Shown piece by piece: positions 1 through 6,484 of a DNA stretch of 8,802 nt. This DNA comes from Clostridiales bacterium (GTDB taxonomy: Bacteria > Bacillota_E > Sulfobacillia > Sulfobacillales > JAIMBI01): NCBI GenBank assembly GCA_027318915.1, contig DAHVOH010000103.1, positions 1 to 8,802 on the forward strand, given 5' to 3'. The notes beneath the pieces were generated by a model that worked only from the letters and a program-made list of their open reading frames with translations, made no database searches and had not been told where the DNA came from. Position 1 is the stretch's first letter. Each line of letters opens with the position of its first letter. Position numbers and translations under genes: made by a program.

Positions 1-719
1 GGGGTTTGGCGGTCTTGGTGGGCGGGCACGCGCTGATTGGATTTGCCGACGACTATCAGAAGGTGGTGCGGCACCGGTCGCTCGGCCTGCGCGCCCGGCA
101 GAAGCTCCTGTATCAGATCGTCCTGGGCGTCTTTTTTGCCTGGTTCGCCGCCCGCTATTTGGGGGCGGCGGGTCCCTGGCCGCTACCGTTCGGCGGCGCC
201 GTCCGGCCGGGACTCTGGTACTATCCCGTGACCGTGGTGGCCGTGGTGGGGAGCAGCAACGCGGTCAACATCACCGACGGTCTGGACGGATTGGCGGGCG
301 GCGCCACCGCCATCGCGCTGGCCTTCTTCGTGCTGTGGGGGGTGCTCCGGACGAGTCCGTCCGGCCTGGCCGCGGTCGCCATGGCGTTCTTTGGCGCCGT
401 GGTGGGGTTCCTTCGCTACAATCTCCATCCGGCGCGGGTCATTATGGGCGATACGGGATCGCTCGCGCTGGGATCGCTGCTGGCCGGTCTGGCCGTGGCC
501 AGCCGGACCGTGCTGATTCTGCCCATCGTCGGCGGCCTGTTCGTGGTGGAAACGCTCTCCGTCATTGTCCAGGTGGCCAGCTTCAAGCTCACCGGGCGGC
601 GGGTGCTGCGCATGTCGCCCCTGCACCATCACTTCGAGTTGGCCGGCTGGTCCGAGGAACGCGTCGTGGTCACCTTTTGGTTGACGGCGCTGGCATTTTT
701 GGTGTGGGCGTGGATTTGA
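1..719 (+). CDS. mraY: MraY, phospho-N-acetylmuramoyl-pentapeptide-transferase (5' end cut off by window)
   Basis: This integral membrane enzyme transfers phospho-MurNAc-pentapeptide from the UDP precursor to undecaprenyl phosphate, making lipid I on the cytoplasmic face. The reading frame is open from base 3 and ends at TGA 717-719, giving about 239 visible residues. The family usually has 320-360, so roughly the first quarter lies outside the window. Family landmarks appear in order: the aspartate pair in GFADDYQKV near the left edge, the basic loop RSLGLRARQK, the block NAVNITDGLDGLAGG, the MGDTGSLALG motif with the third catalytic aspartate, and the histidine motif SPLHHHFELAGW near the C-terminus. 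Hydrophobic segments separate these loops as expected for a polytopic protein. The next gene, ftsW, starts 17 bases after the stop, so the two are probably cotranscribed. Identification is secure. The true start cannot be given. Confidence 0.97.
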   Translation, partial: GLAVLVGGHALIGFADDYQKVVRHRSLGLRARQKLLYQIVLGVFFAWFAARYLGAAGPWPLPFGGAVRPGLWYYPVTVVAVVGSSNAVNITDGLDGLAGGATAIALAFFVLWGVLRTSPSGLAAVAMAFFGAVVGFLRYNLHPARVIMGDTGSLALGSLLAGLAVASRTVLILPIVGGLFVVETLSVIVQVASFKLTGRRVLRMSPLHHHFELAGWSEERVVVTFWLTALAFLVWAWI

Positions 720-721
720 GC

Positions 722-728
722 AGGGGGG
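722..728 (+). promoter_or_regulatory. Ribosome binding site favouring the GTG start of ftsW
   Basis: The purine run AGGGGGG lies 8 bases before GTG 737. An alternative in-frame TTG at 716, which overlaps the mraY stop, has no comparable G-rich site in front of it. This is why the GTG was chosen. Confidence 0.5.
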
Positions 729-736
729 CGGGCGGC

Positions 737-1828
737 GTGCCCAAGCGGGAACCGGACTATGTGCTGTTGGCCGCCGTCCTGGGGCTTCTGGCCATCGGGA
801 CGCTGATGGTCTTTTCGGCCAGTTCCTCGGAAGCCTTGGCCAGCTTCCAGAATCCGTATCACTTTTTCGAGCGGCAGGTGCTCTGGAGCGTGTTGGGACT
901 GGGAGCCCTGGTGGTCGCGGCCCGCATCAACTACTGGCAGTGGCCGCGATGGGCGTTTCCGCTGTTCGCCGTGGCGGTGCTGGCCCTGTTGATGGTGCTG
1001 GTGCCCCACGTGGGGTTGGACATCAACGGGGCGCGGCGATGGATCAAGCTGGGACCCTTGGTGGTGCAGCCGTCGGAGTTGGGCAAACTGGCCATGGTGC
1101 TGATGTTTGCCTGGCTCCTGGCTCGCCACCAAAGCCGCCTGAATGACTTCTGGCGCGGGGTGGTGCCTCTGGTGGCGATGGCCCTGGTCATGCTGGGCCT
1201 CATCCTTATGGAGCCCGATCTGGGCACCACGGTGGTGGTGGGCGGCACGTTCGCCATCATGTTGTTTGCCGCCGGCATCAAAAAGCGGCATGTGGCCGCG
1301 CTGGGGCTGCTGGCGCTGCCGGCGCTGGCGTGGGCCATCTTCGGGGCCCCCTATCGACGGGAACGCATCCTGGCCTTTTTAGATCCCTGGAAGCATCCCT
1401 TGAGTTCCGGATTTCATACTATCCAGGCGCTGTTGGCGCTGGGATCGGGCGGCCTCTTCGGCGTGGGTCTCGGGCATTCGCTGCAGGCCTTCGGCTACCT
1501 GCCCGAGGACTACACCGACTTCATCTTCGCGATTTTGGGCGAAGAGCTGGGGTTGATTGGCACCTTGGCGGTGATTGCCCTGTTCATGGTGGTGGCGTGG
1601 CGGGGATTTCGCATTGCCATGCGCGCCCCCGACACCTTTTCGGGTCTGCTGGCGTTAGGTTTGACGTCCATGATCGTGCTGCAGGCGGCCATCAACATCG
1701 GGGTGGTCACGGCCACCCTGCCGGTGACGGGAATCACTCTGCCCTTCATCAGCTACGGGGGGTCCTCCTTGGTGCTGAGTCTGGCCGGCGTGGGCATCCT
1801 GCTCAACATCAGCCGCTACGCTGAGTGA
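737..1828 (+). CDS. ftsW: FtsW/SpoVE-type SEDS peptidoglycan glycosyltransferase
   Basis: This SEDS-family membrane protein polymerises lipid II into glycan strands at the septum, normally with a class B penicillin-binding protein partner. From GTG 737 it is 363 residues, close to the usual size, with about ten hydrophobic segments. Visible hallmarks are QPSELGK at residues 111-117, the large extracellular region after ERILAFLDPW, and YTDFIFAILGEELG with Asp261 at the position of the catalytic aspartate known from SEDS enzymes. The C-terminal family signature runs from residue 320 (NIGVVTATLPVTG) through LPFISYGGSS and ends in LLNISRYAE. The start is inferred from the G-rich site at 722-728; TTG 716 would add seven residues. 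The place in the cluster corresponds to spoVE of B. subtilis, and sequence alone does not separate a vegetative FtsW from a sporulation SpoVE. murD, normally between mraY and this gene, is missing. Confidence 0.95.
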   Translation: MPKREPDYVLLAAVLGLLAIGTLMVFSASSSEALASFQNPYHFFERQVLWSVLGLGALVVAARINYWQWPRWAFPLFAVAVLALLMVLVPHVGLDINGARRWIKLGPLVVQPSELGKLAMVLMFAWLLARHQSRLNDFWRGVVPLVAMALVMLGLILMEPDLGTTVVVGGTFAIMLFAAGIKKRHVAALGLLALPALAWAIFGAPYRRERILAFLDPWKHPLSSGFHTIQALLALGSGGLFGVGLGHSLQAFGYLPEDYTDFIFAILGEELGLIGTLAVIALFMVVAWRGFRIAMRAPDTFSGLLALGLTSMIVLQAAINIGVVTATLPVTGITLPFISYGGSSLVLSLAGVGILLNISRYAE

Positions 1829-1840
1829 CCGGGGACGGAG

Positions 1841-1846
1841 AGGAGG
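1841..1846 (+). promoter_or_regulatory. Ribosome binding site of murG
   Basis: AGGAGG lies 6 bases before GTG 1853, an excellent Shine-Dalgarno site. It fixes the murG start in the frame that begins MRVVLAGGGTGGH, not in the overlapping frame that carries the rest of the protein. Confidence 0.75.
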
Positions 1847-1852
1847 CCGGCG

Positions 1853-2952
1853 GTGCGGGTGGTGCTGGCGGGCGGCGGCACGGGCGGACACGTGACGCCG
1901 GCTTTGGCGGTGGCGGAAGGCTTGCGGACGCGGCTCGGCGACGCGGTCCAAGTGGATTATGTGGGAACGGCGCACGGCATCGAGCACGACTTGGTGCCGC
2001 GCGCCGGGATTCCTTTTCATATGGTGCATGCGCGGGGACTGTTGAAGCGGCGGTGGAGCGACCGGATAGGGGGGGTCGCCGCGACAGCCCGCGGCGTGTC
2101 CGGATCTGGCGGCTGTTGGGCCGTCTGCGGCCGGACGTGGTCCTGGGCACGGGCGGTTATGTGACCGGTCCGGTCGGCTTGGCGGCGGTGTGGCGGCGGG
2201 TGCCGCTGGTCCTGCAGGAGCAGAACCTGTGGCCCGGGCTCACCAACCGTCTGCTGGCCCGCCGGGCACGGGTCGTGCTGGTCGCGTTTGCGGAGACGGC
2301 TCGCTATCTGCCGTCCGGGTGTCGTGTGCGCGTCAGCGGCAATCCGGTCCGCCCGGCCCTGCTGGCTCTGGACCGGACCGCGGCGCGCGCGCGGTTTGAA
2401 TTGGACGACGCGGCGGTGATGCTGGTGGTGACGGGGGGGAGCCAGGGCGCGCCGGCCATCAATCGGCTCATGACGCGGGTGTGGGCGGAGGTGGCCAGCC
2501 GACCCGAGGTGCACTGCCGCTGGGCCACCGGGCCCCAGCACTACGAAGCCGTGCGGGCAGGGCTGGCGCCGGCGCCGGACGGTCGGCGGCTGGTGGTGGA
2601 GCCTTACCTGTACGACATGGATTGGTCGCTCGCGGCGGCCGACGTCGCGGTGGGCCGAGCGGGGGCCATGACCTGCACGGAGAGTCTGGCTCGGGGCGTG
2701 CCGGCCCTGCTGGTGCCGTCGCCGTTCGTGCCGGAACATACTCAGGAGCGCAATGCGGCGCATCTGGCCGAGGCGGGAGCGGCCCTCAGCGTGACGGAGG
2801 ACCGTTTGGAGGCGGAGGGGCCGAAGGCGTTGCTGGGGCTGGTGGACGATCCGGGGCGGAGAGCGGCCATGCGCGCGGCGGGACGGGCGTTGTACCGGCC
2901 CGACGCTTTGGAACGCATCGTCGACGCGGTCATGGAGGCGGGCGGCGGCTGA
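1853..2952 (+). CDS. murG: MurG, lipid II synthase (UDP-GlcNAc transferase), split by a frameshift
   Basis: MurG adds GlcNAc from UDP-GlcNAc to lipid I, making lipid II at the inner membrane face. The 5' frame from GTG 1853 reads MRVVLAGGGTGGHVTPAL, the N-terminal glycine-rich motif, and continues through RGLLKRRWSDRIGG. It then stops at TGA 2162-2164 after 103 residues. The remainder lies one frame back: WRLLGRLRPDVVLGTGGYV, LQEQNLWPGLTNRLLA, SGNPVRPAL, the C-domain donor-site motif VTGGSQGAPAINRL, and GAMTCTESLARGVPALLVP, ending at TGA 2950-2952. Restoring one base near 2069-2101 gives about 366 residues, the normal MurG length, with all motifs present. Both halves look well conserved, so decay is not advanced. 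The HQ seen near the C-domain in many homologues reads EHTQERNA here. Lipid II synthesis is essential, so a sequencing or assembly error, or a frame change during expression, is more likely than true loss. Taken literally, the gene is broken. Confidence 0.9.
2069..2101 (+). other. Frame-change zone within murG
   Basis: Upstream of this zone the MurG frame has codons starting at positions like 2066 and 2069; downstream the conserved frame starts at positions like 2101. The sequence therefore lacks one base, or has two extra. The zone begins with a run of seven G (2069-2075). Reading the first frame through VAATARGV (to 2098) and then switching to RIWRLLGRLRPDV gives a continuous amphipathic helix, as in the family. 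Switching at the G run would instead give GGGRRDSPRRV, which fits less well. The missing base is thus best placed near 2098-2099, but the G run remains a candidate. Confidence 0.75.
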
Positions 2953-2966
2953 CGACGGTCGTCGCC
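2947..2966 (+). repeat. Short inverted repeat spanning the murG stop codon
   Basis: GACGAC (2951-2956) and GTCGTC (2958-2963) are perfect inverted copies around one G. GGC (2947-2949) and GCC (2964-2966) can extend the stem if T2950 is bulged out. No T-run follows, so this is not a standard intrinsic terminator. It may be a chance structure in GC-rich DNA or an RNA-processing or stability hairpin between murG and murB. The rest of the 69-base gap (2953-3021) holds only the murB ribosome binding site. Confidence 0.35.
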
Positions 2967-3021
2967 AAAGTGTCGGGTGGCCGCAAGAGGATTTGCCCCA
3001 GGCGGCGGGAAGGGGGAACGG

Positions 3022-4020
3022 ATGGGCGCCGACGAGAACCGTGACCTGGCACCGTTGGTCGAGCGCCTGCGTATGCTGGGATTGGCCGTGCGGGAGCAGC
3101 ATCTCCTGGGTCGGCATACCTCCTTCAAAATTGGAGGCCCCGCCCGCATCTTCTGGGAGCCGGACAGTCGGGAGGAGTTGGTCACCGGACTGCCGCTCGT
3201 CCACAGCGCGGGCGCGGCGTTGTTCGTTCTGGGATTGGGGTCCAATCTGCTGGTGTCGGATGCCGGATTTGCGGGCGTGGTCGTCTCCACGCAGCGCGGG
3301 CTCAAAGAGATTCGGGAGCACGGCACGGAGCTGATGCTGGAGGCGGGGGTGTCGTTGGCGAAGGCCGCGCACCACGCCCAGCGCCTTGGATTGGCGGGGC
3401 TGGAGTTTGCCATCAGTATTCCGGGGACGGTGGGCGGCGCGGCCACCATGAATGCGGGTGCGCACGGGGCGAGCTTTGCCGACGTGGTGCGCCGGGTGAC
3501 GGTGTTTGAGCGCGGCCGCGGGGTTCGTCGCCTGGAGCGCGCGGAGATGGGCTACCGGTATCGGGACAGCGCGGTGCAGAAAGAGCCTTGGGTGGTGCTG
3601 GACGCGGAGGTGGCGCTCACGCCGTCCGATCCCGACAGGGTGCGGCAGACCATGCAGGGCTTCATGCAGCATCGCAAGCAAACCCAGCCGCTGGGCGAAA
3701 AGAATGCCGGCAGCATGTTCAAGAATCCGGAGCCCGAGCGGGCGGGGGCGCTCATCGAATCGGTGGGGGCGAAGGGCTGGCGGTGCGGCGGAGCGCAGGT
3801 GTCCCCCCTGCACGCCAATTTCATCATCAACGATCAGGGCGCCACGGCGGCTGAGGTGCTGGCCTTGATGCGCCGGATCCGGGCGGCGGTGTGCCGGCGG
3901 CACGGGATCGTGCTGCGGCCGGAAGTACGGTGGGTGGGTCCACACGATGGGGAGGACGACGCGACGTGGGACAACTTGTGGTTGAAGGAGGGCGACGACT
4001 GTCCGGCACGTTCCGGGTGA
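3022..4020 (+). CDS. murB: MurB, UDP-N-acetylenolpyruvoylglucosamine reductase (shorter type II form)
   Basis: This cytoplasmic FAD enzyme reduces the enolpyruvyl group made by MurA with NADPH, giving UDP-MurNAc. The 332-residue product carries the FAD-binding motifs HTSFKIGGPA and GLGSNLLVSD (from residue 71), then SIPGTVGGAATMNAGAHG (from 132) and YRYRDS (178-183). NAGSMFKNP (228-236) holds Ser231 in the proton-donor position, and LRPEVRWVG holds Glu301. This pattern fits the shorter type II (Gram-positive-like) MurB. ATG 3022 was chosen because AGGGGG at 3011-3016 precedes it and the conserved region begins soon after. The frame is open upstream to GTG 2977, but that would add an unsupported low-complexity stretch. 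The protein runs about 25 residues past the usual end at PEVRWVG. This tail is the part that overlaps murA. Confidence 0.95.
   Translation: MGADENRDLAPLVERLRMLGLAVREQHLLGRHTSFKIGGPARIFWEPDSREELVTGLPLVHSAGAALFVLGLGSNLLVSDAGFAGVVVSTQRGLKEIREHGTELMLEAGVSLAKAAHHAQRLGLAGLEFAISIPGTVGGAATMNAGAHGASFADVVRRVTVFERGRGVRRLERAEMGYRYRDSAVQKEPWVVLDAEVALTPSDPDRVRQTMQGFMQHRKQTQPLGEKNAGSMFKNPEPERAGALIESVGAKGWRCGGAQVSPLHANFIINDQGATAAEVLALMRRIRAAVCRRHGIVLRPEVRWVGPHDGEDDATWDNLWLKEGDDCPARSG
3949..3955 (+). promoter_or_regulatory. Ribosome binding site of murA inside murB
   Basis: GGGGAGG lies 10 bases before GTG 3966, inside the last codons of murB. It supports a murA start that reads VGQLVVEGGRRLSG, aligning with the conserved N-terminus of the family (compare MEKLIVEGG-type starts), and hence a 55-base overlap with murB. 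Confidence 0.55.
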
Positions 4021-5237
4021 ACGGCGCCAAAAATGCCGGGCTGCCGCTTTTGGCCGCCAGCATTTTGGCGGACGGACCGCTGACCTTCAGCAACCTCCCT
4101 TTGCAGCTGCGCGATATTCAATTGATGATCCGGATTTTGACGGCCGTCGGCGTGAGGGCCACCAGCCTGGCGGCGGGATGCCTGCAGGTGGACGCGTCGG
4201 GGCCGCTGCATCCCGAAGTGCCCGACGAACTGATGGCGGACATGCGGGCGTCGCTTTTCGTGACGGGACCGCTGCTGGCCAGGACGGGAGTCGCCGTGGT
4301 GTCGCGCCCCGGCGGCTGCGACATCGGCGTGCGCCCCATTGACCTGCATTTGAAGGGTCTGCGCGCGCTGGGAGCCGTGTTCGACGACCTGCCCGGCGGG
4401 CGCCTGCGGGTCCGGGCGGAGCGCCTGGCCGGCGCCGCCATCTACCTGGACTTTCCGTCGGTCGGTGCCACCGAGAACATTATGATGGCGGCCGTTCGGG
4501 CCGCGGGGGAGACGGTTATCGAAAATGCCGCCCGCGAGCCCGAGATCGTGGACCTGGCACAGTTCCTGAGTCAGATGGGCGCGGACATCGCGGGGGCGGG
4601 CACCGACACCATCCGCATCGTGGGGGGCGCGGACCTTCATCCCATCGGCTACACGGTTATTCCCGACCGCATCGAGGCGGGCACGATTGCCATCGCCGGC
4701 GTGCTGACGGGCGGTTCGGTGGAACTGGAGGGGGTGCTCCCCGAACACCTGCTGCCCCTGTGGCGCAAGCTGACGGAAATGGGGGCCCAGGTCACCTACC
4801 AGCCCGGGGGGAACCGGGTGCACGTGGAGGCGCCGGCGCCCCGGCCCCTGTTGCCGAGCAGCATCCGCACCGGGCCCCATCCCGGGTTTCCGACGGATCT
4901 GCAGCCGCAGATGGCCGCGCTGATGACACAGGCGCAGGGCACCAGCACGTTGGTGGAAACGGTGTTTGAAAACCGGTTGAAGCACATGAGTGAGCTGAAG
5001 CGCATGGGCGCCCGCGTGCTGACCGACGGCCGCATGGCTGTGATCAATGGTCCCTCGGCGCTGGCGGGCGCACAGGTCACGGCCACCGACCTTCGGTCCG
5101 GGGCGGCTTTGGTGCTGGCCGGTCTCGCCGCGCAGGGACAGACGCACGTGGATGGCTTGGAGGTCATTCAGCGCGGCTACCAGGACTTGGCCCGCCGCTT
5201 GTCGGGGCTCGGTGCCCGGGCTTGGGAGGTTTCCTAA
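3966..5237 (+). CDS. murA: MurA, UDP-N-acetylglucosamine 1-carboxyvinyltransferase
   Basis: MurA transfers enolpyruvate from phosphoenolpyruvate to UDP-GlcNAc, the first committed step of peptidoglycan synthesis. From GTG 3966 it is 423 residues, matching the family (E. coli 419). Active-site features are present: Lys22-Asn23 in NGAKNAGLP at the E. coli positions, and the flexible loop RPGGCDIGVRPIDLH with catalytic Cys118 (E. coli Cys115). The MRASLFVTGPLLAR segment and TGPHPGFPTDLQPQ with Asp311 (E. coli Asp305) follow. Near the C-terminus, ENRLKHMSELKRMGA and DLRSGAALVLAGL are typical. Because the loop cysteine is kept, rather than the aspartate seen in mycobacteria, the enzyme would be expected to bind fosfomycin covalently; this is inference. 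It overlaps murB by 55 bases, so the two consecutive pathway enzymes are probably coupled in translation. In B. subtilis murA is not part of this cluster. Confidence 0.96.
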   Translation: MGQLVVEGGRRLSGTFRVNGAKNAGLPLLAASILADGPLTFSNLPLQLRDIQLMIRILTAVGVRATSLAAGCLQVDASGPLHPEVPDELMADMRASLFVTGPLLARTGVAVVSRPGGCDIGVRPIDLHLKGLRALGAVFDDLPGGRLRVRAERLAGAAIYLDFPSVGATENIMMAAVRAAGETVIENAAREPEIVDLAQFLSQMGADIAGAGTDTIRIVGGADLHPIGYTVIPDRIEAGTIAIAGVLTGGSVELEGVLPEHLLPLWRKLTEMGAQVTYQPGGNRVHVEAPAPRPLLPSSIRTGPHPGFPTDLQPQMAALMTQAQGTSTLVETVFENRLKHMSELKRMGARVLTDGRMAVINGPSALAGAQVTATDLRSGAALVLAGLAAQGQTHVDGLEVIQRGYQDLARRLSGLGARAWEVS

Positions 5238-5268
5238 TCCGGGCGCCGTCCGGCCGCCGGGGGGACAA

Positions 5269-5277
5269 TGGTATACT
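5269..5277 (+). promoter_or_regulatory. Extended -10 promoter candidate ahead of the DUF881-sbp-ftsA-ftsZ block
   Basis: TGGTATACT fits the extended -10 pattern TGnTATAAT with one mismatch, in an otherwise very GC-rich gap between murA and the DUF881 gene. A transcript would start near 5284, about 50 bases before ATG 5334. The hexamer 17 bases upstream (5249-5254, TCCGGC) does not resemble a -35 box, which is acceptable for extended -10 promoters. It would give the divisome genes their own promoter, separate from mur gene read-through. Confidence 0.45.
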
Positions 5278-5296
5278 GGCGACGATCAACCATCCG

Positions 5297-5311
5297 GATC
5301 CCGTCGGGATC
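5297..5311 (+). repeat. Perfect palindrome just downstream of the candidate promoter
   Basis: GATCCCG (5297-5303) and CGGGATC (5305-5311) are exact inverted copies around T5304. As RNA it could form six base pairs with a three-base loop. No T-run follows, so it is not a standard terminator. Its place between the candidate -10 and the DUF881 start would suit an operator or a 5' leader hairpin, but chance is possible. Confidence 0.4.
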
Positions 5312-5333
5312 TCTCCTGGAGCAATGATAGACC

Positions 5334-6053
5334 ATGAGGCGCGTCTTGCAGCCCCGCCCTGAGTTTCCCCGCGCCATTACCCTGGTGGTGGGTCTGGTGG
5401 CGGCTCTGCTCATGTTCGGGTTTGCCCAACAGCTCAGGGTCGAGCAGTTGCTGGCGAAGACGGAGACGATGCGCGAAGGGCAGGCGCTCACCTATCTGGT
5501 GGAGCGGACGGCCCAGGAGACCCAGGCGGACGCGCTGAAGATTAGTGTGCTGGAAGCGGACCTCAAGACGCCGGTGCCCGTTCACCAGTCCCTGCGGATG
5601 TTGCAGGCGGCGCGCCGGGATGCCGGGCTGACGGCCGTGCGCGGCGCCGGCGTCGTGGTCACGCTGGCGGACGACCCGCATCCCACCTTTCCCGGAGAGC
5701 CGGCCCAGATGCAGCTGGTTCATGACGAGTATGTGTTGCACATTGTGGGCTTGTTGATGGCGCATGGGGCGCGGGCCGTGGCCATCAGCGGCCAGCGCTT
5801 CGTGGCGGTGAGCGCCGTGTTCTGCGCCGGGCCCACCATCCGCGTCAACAACGTGCTGGAAGGCTCGCCGTTTGTGGTGGCGGCGGTGGGAAACGCCCAG
5901 ACGATGCTGGCCGCTTTGCAGAGCGACCCGGATGTGCAGGGATGGTCGGCGCTCGTCCAAATCCGGATCCACGCCGAGCCGGCGGTGGTCGTGCCGGCGT
6001 ACCACGGTCCGCTGGCCTTCGCGTTCGCCCGTCCCGTGGCCGAAAACCGGTAG
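5334..6053 (+). CDS. DUF881 family membrane protein (YlxW/YlxX-like)
   Basis: A 239-residue protein of the DUF881 family, whose B. subtilis members ylxW and ylxX sit at the same place ahead of sbp and ftsA. Residues 14-32 (AITLVVGLVAALLMFGF and following) form one membrane segment after a short basic N-terminus. A charged, probably helical stretch follows to about residue 80, then the extracytoplasmic DUF881 domain. Its hallmarks are RGAGVVVTLADDP, LVHDEYVLHIVGLLMAHGA, RAVAISGQRFVAVSAV and CAGPTIRVNN, then PFVVAAVGN near the end. The role is not established; a cell-envelope or division function is inferred from context only. An in-frame TAG at 5328 means the gene cannot start upstream of ATG 5334. 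The nearest Shine-Dalgarno-like site, GGAG at 5318-5321, is rather far (12 bases). Only one DUF881 gene is present here, against two in B. subtilis. Confidence 0.88.
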   Translation: MRRVLQPRPEFPRAITLVVGLVAALLMFGFAQQLRVEQLLAKTETMREGQALTYLVERTAQETQADALKISVLEADLKTPVPVHQSLRMLQAARRDAGLTAVRGAGVVVTLADDPHPTFPGEPAQMQLVHDEYVLHIVGLLMAHGARAVAISGQRFVAVSAVFCAGPTIRVNNVLEGSPFVVAAVGNAQTMLAALQSDPDVQGWSALVQIRIHAEPAVVVPAYHGPLAFAFARPVAENR

Positions 6054-6063
6054 ATCGTTGAGG

Positions 6064-6079
6064 CGCCGAGGCATCGGCG
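6064..6079 (+). repeat. Short hairpin in the DUF881-sbp gap
   Basis: CGCCGA (6064-6069) pairs exactly with TCGGCG (6074-6079) around a GGCA loop. No T-run follows, so it is not a classical terminator. It is short enough to be chance in GC-rich sequence. Confidence 0.3.
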
Positions 6080-6109
6080 GCCCGTGTCCGGAAAGGAATT
6101 GGACAACCC

Positions 6110-6454
6110 ATGTGGATCGTGCTGGTGGGGCTGGTGCTGGGGCTGCTGGTCGGCTTGGCTTTCCCCGTGGTGCTGCCGGTGGCGATGGCGCGGTACCTGT
6201 CGATCGCGCTGCTGGCCGCCTTTGACTCCTTGTTCGGCGGGCTCCGGGCCAGTTTGGAGGGCAAGTTCGACGCGGTCACGTTTGCGTCGGGACTGGTCTC
6301 CAACGCCATTCTGGCGGCGGGGCTGACCTATTTGGGGGACAAGCTGGGCGTCCAGCTGTACTACGCGGCGCTGTTCGCGCTGGGATACCGGTTGTTCCAG
6401 AATTTGGGGCAGATTCGCCATCTGCTCCAGGACCGGCTGCGGCGCCGGTCCTAA
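6110..6454 (+). CDS. sbp: Small basic protein Sbp (DUF1290)
   Basis: A 114-residue membrane protein of the DUF1290 family, typified by B. subtilis Sbp, encoded just ahead of ftsA. Hydrophobic segments cover about residues 2-22, 28-40, 58-76 and 83-100. Between them are family landmarks: RYLSIALLAAFDSLFGGLRA, the KFDAVTFASGLVSNAIL stretch, AAGLTYLGDKLGVQLYYAA, and FALGYRLFQNLGQIRHLL. The C-terminus is basic (DRLRRRS). Length and order match the family throughout. The molecular function is unknown; conserved linkage to ftsA and ftsZ suggests a link to division or septal wall synthesis, which is inference. ATG 6110 follows AAAGGA (6092-6097) at a rather long 12-base spacing. A 56-base gap separates it from the DUF881 stop, and 92 bases follow before ftsA. 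Confidence 0.92.
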   Translation: MWIVLVGLVLGLLVGLAFPVVLPVAMARYLSIALLAAFDSLFGGLRASLEGKFDAVTFASGLVSNAILAAGLTYLGDKLGVQLYYAALFALGYRLFQNLGQIRHLLQDRLRRRS

Positions 6455-6484
6455 TCGCCCGCCGGACAAGGAATTGGGCGCTCA

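Noticed and set aside
716..718. TTG as the ftsW start, overlapping the mraY stop
   Set aside because: It has no G-rich ribosome site in front, whereas GTG 737 does. It remains possible and would add seven residues.
2066..2078. Programmed -1 ribosomal frameshift at the G run
   Set aside because: In the reading frame the heptamer is A GGG GGG, which does not allow clean re-pairing in the P site, and I see no convincing downstream stem or pseudoknot.
1825..2952. Reading murG as a single uninterrupted gene from GTG 1825
   Set aside because: The first ~90 residues in that frame are Gly/Arg-rich shadow sequence, while the true MurG N-terminus with GGTGGH lies in the other frame behind the AGGAGG site.
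2017..3945. Very long open frame on the minus strand opposite murG and murB (642 codons)
   Set aside because: It lies opposite two clearly conserved genes, has a low-complexity composition rich in R, H, P and Q, and matches no family I recognise. Such frames are common opposite GC-rich genes.
3834..5147. Long minus-strand open frame opposite murA (437 codons)
   Set aside because: Same reasons: it mirrors the codon pattern of murA and has no recognisable domain or start signal.
5238..5265. GC-rich inverted repeat after the murA stop as a transcription terminator
   Set aside because: The arms pair only imperfectly and no T-run follows.
5324..5362. Twelve-codon open frame (ATG 5324 to TGA) overlapping the DUF881 start
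   Set aside because: The GGAG site is only two bases from its ATG, too close for efficient initiation, and the peptide has no recognisable character.
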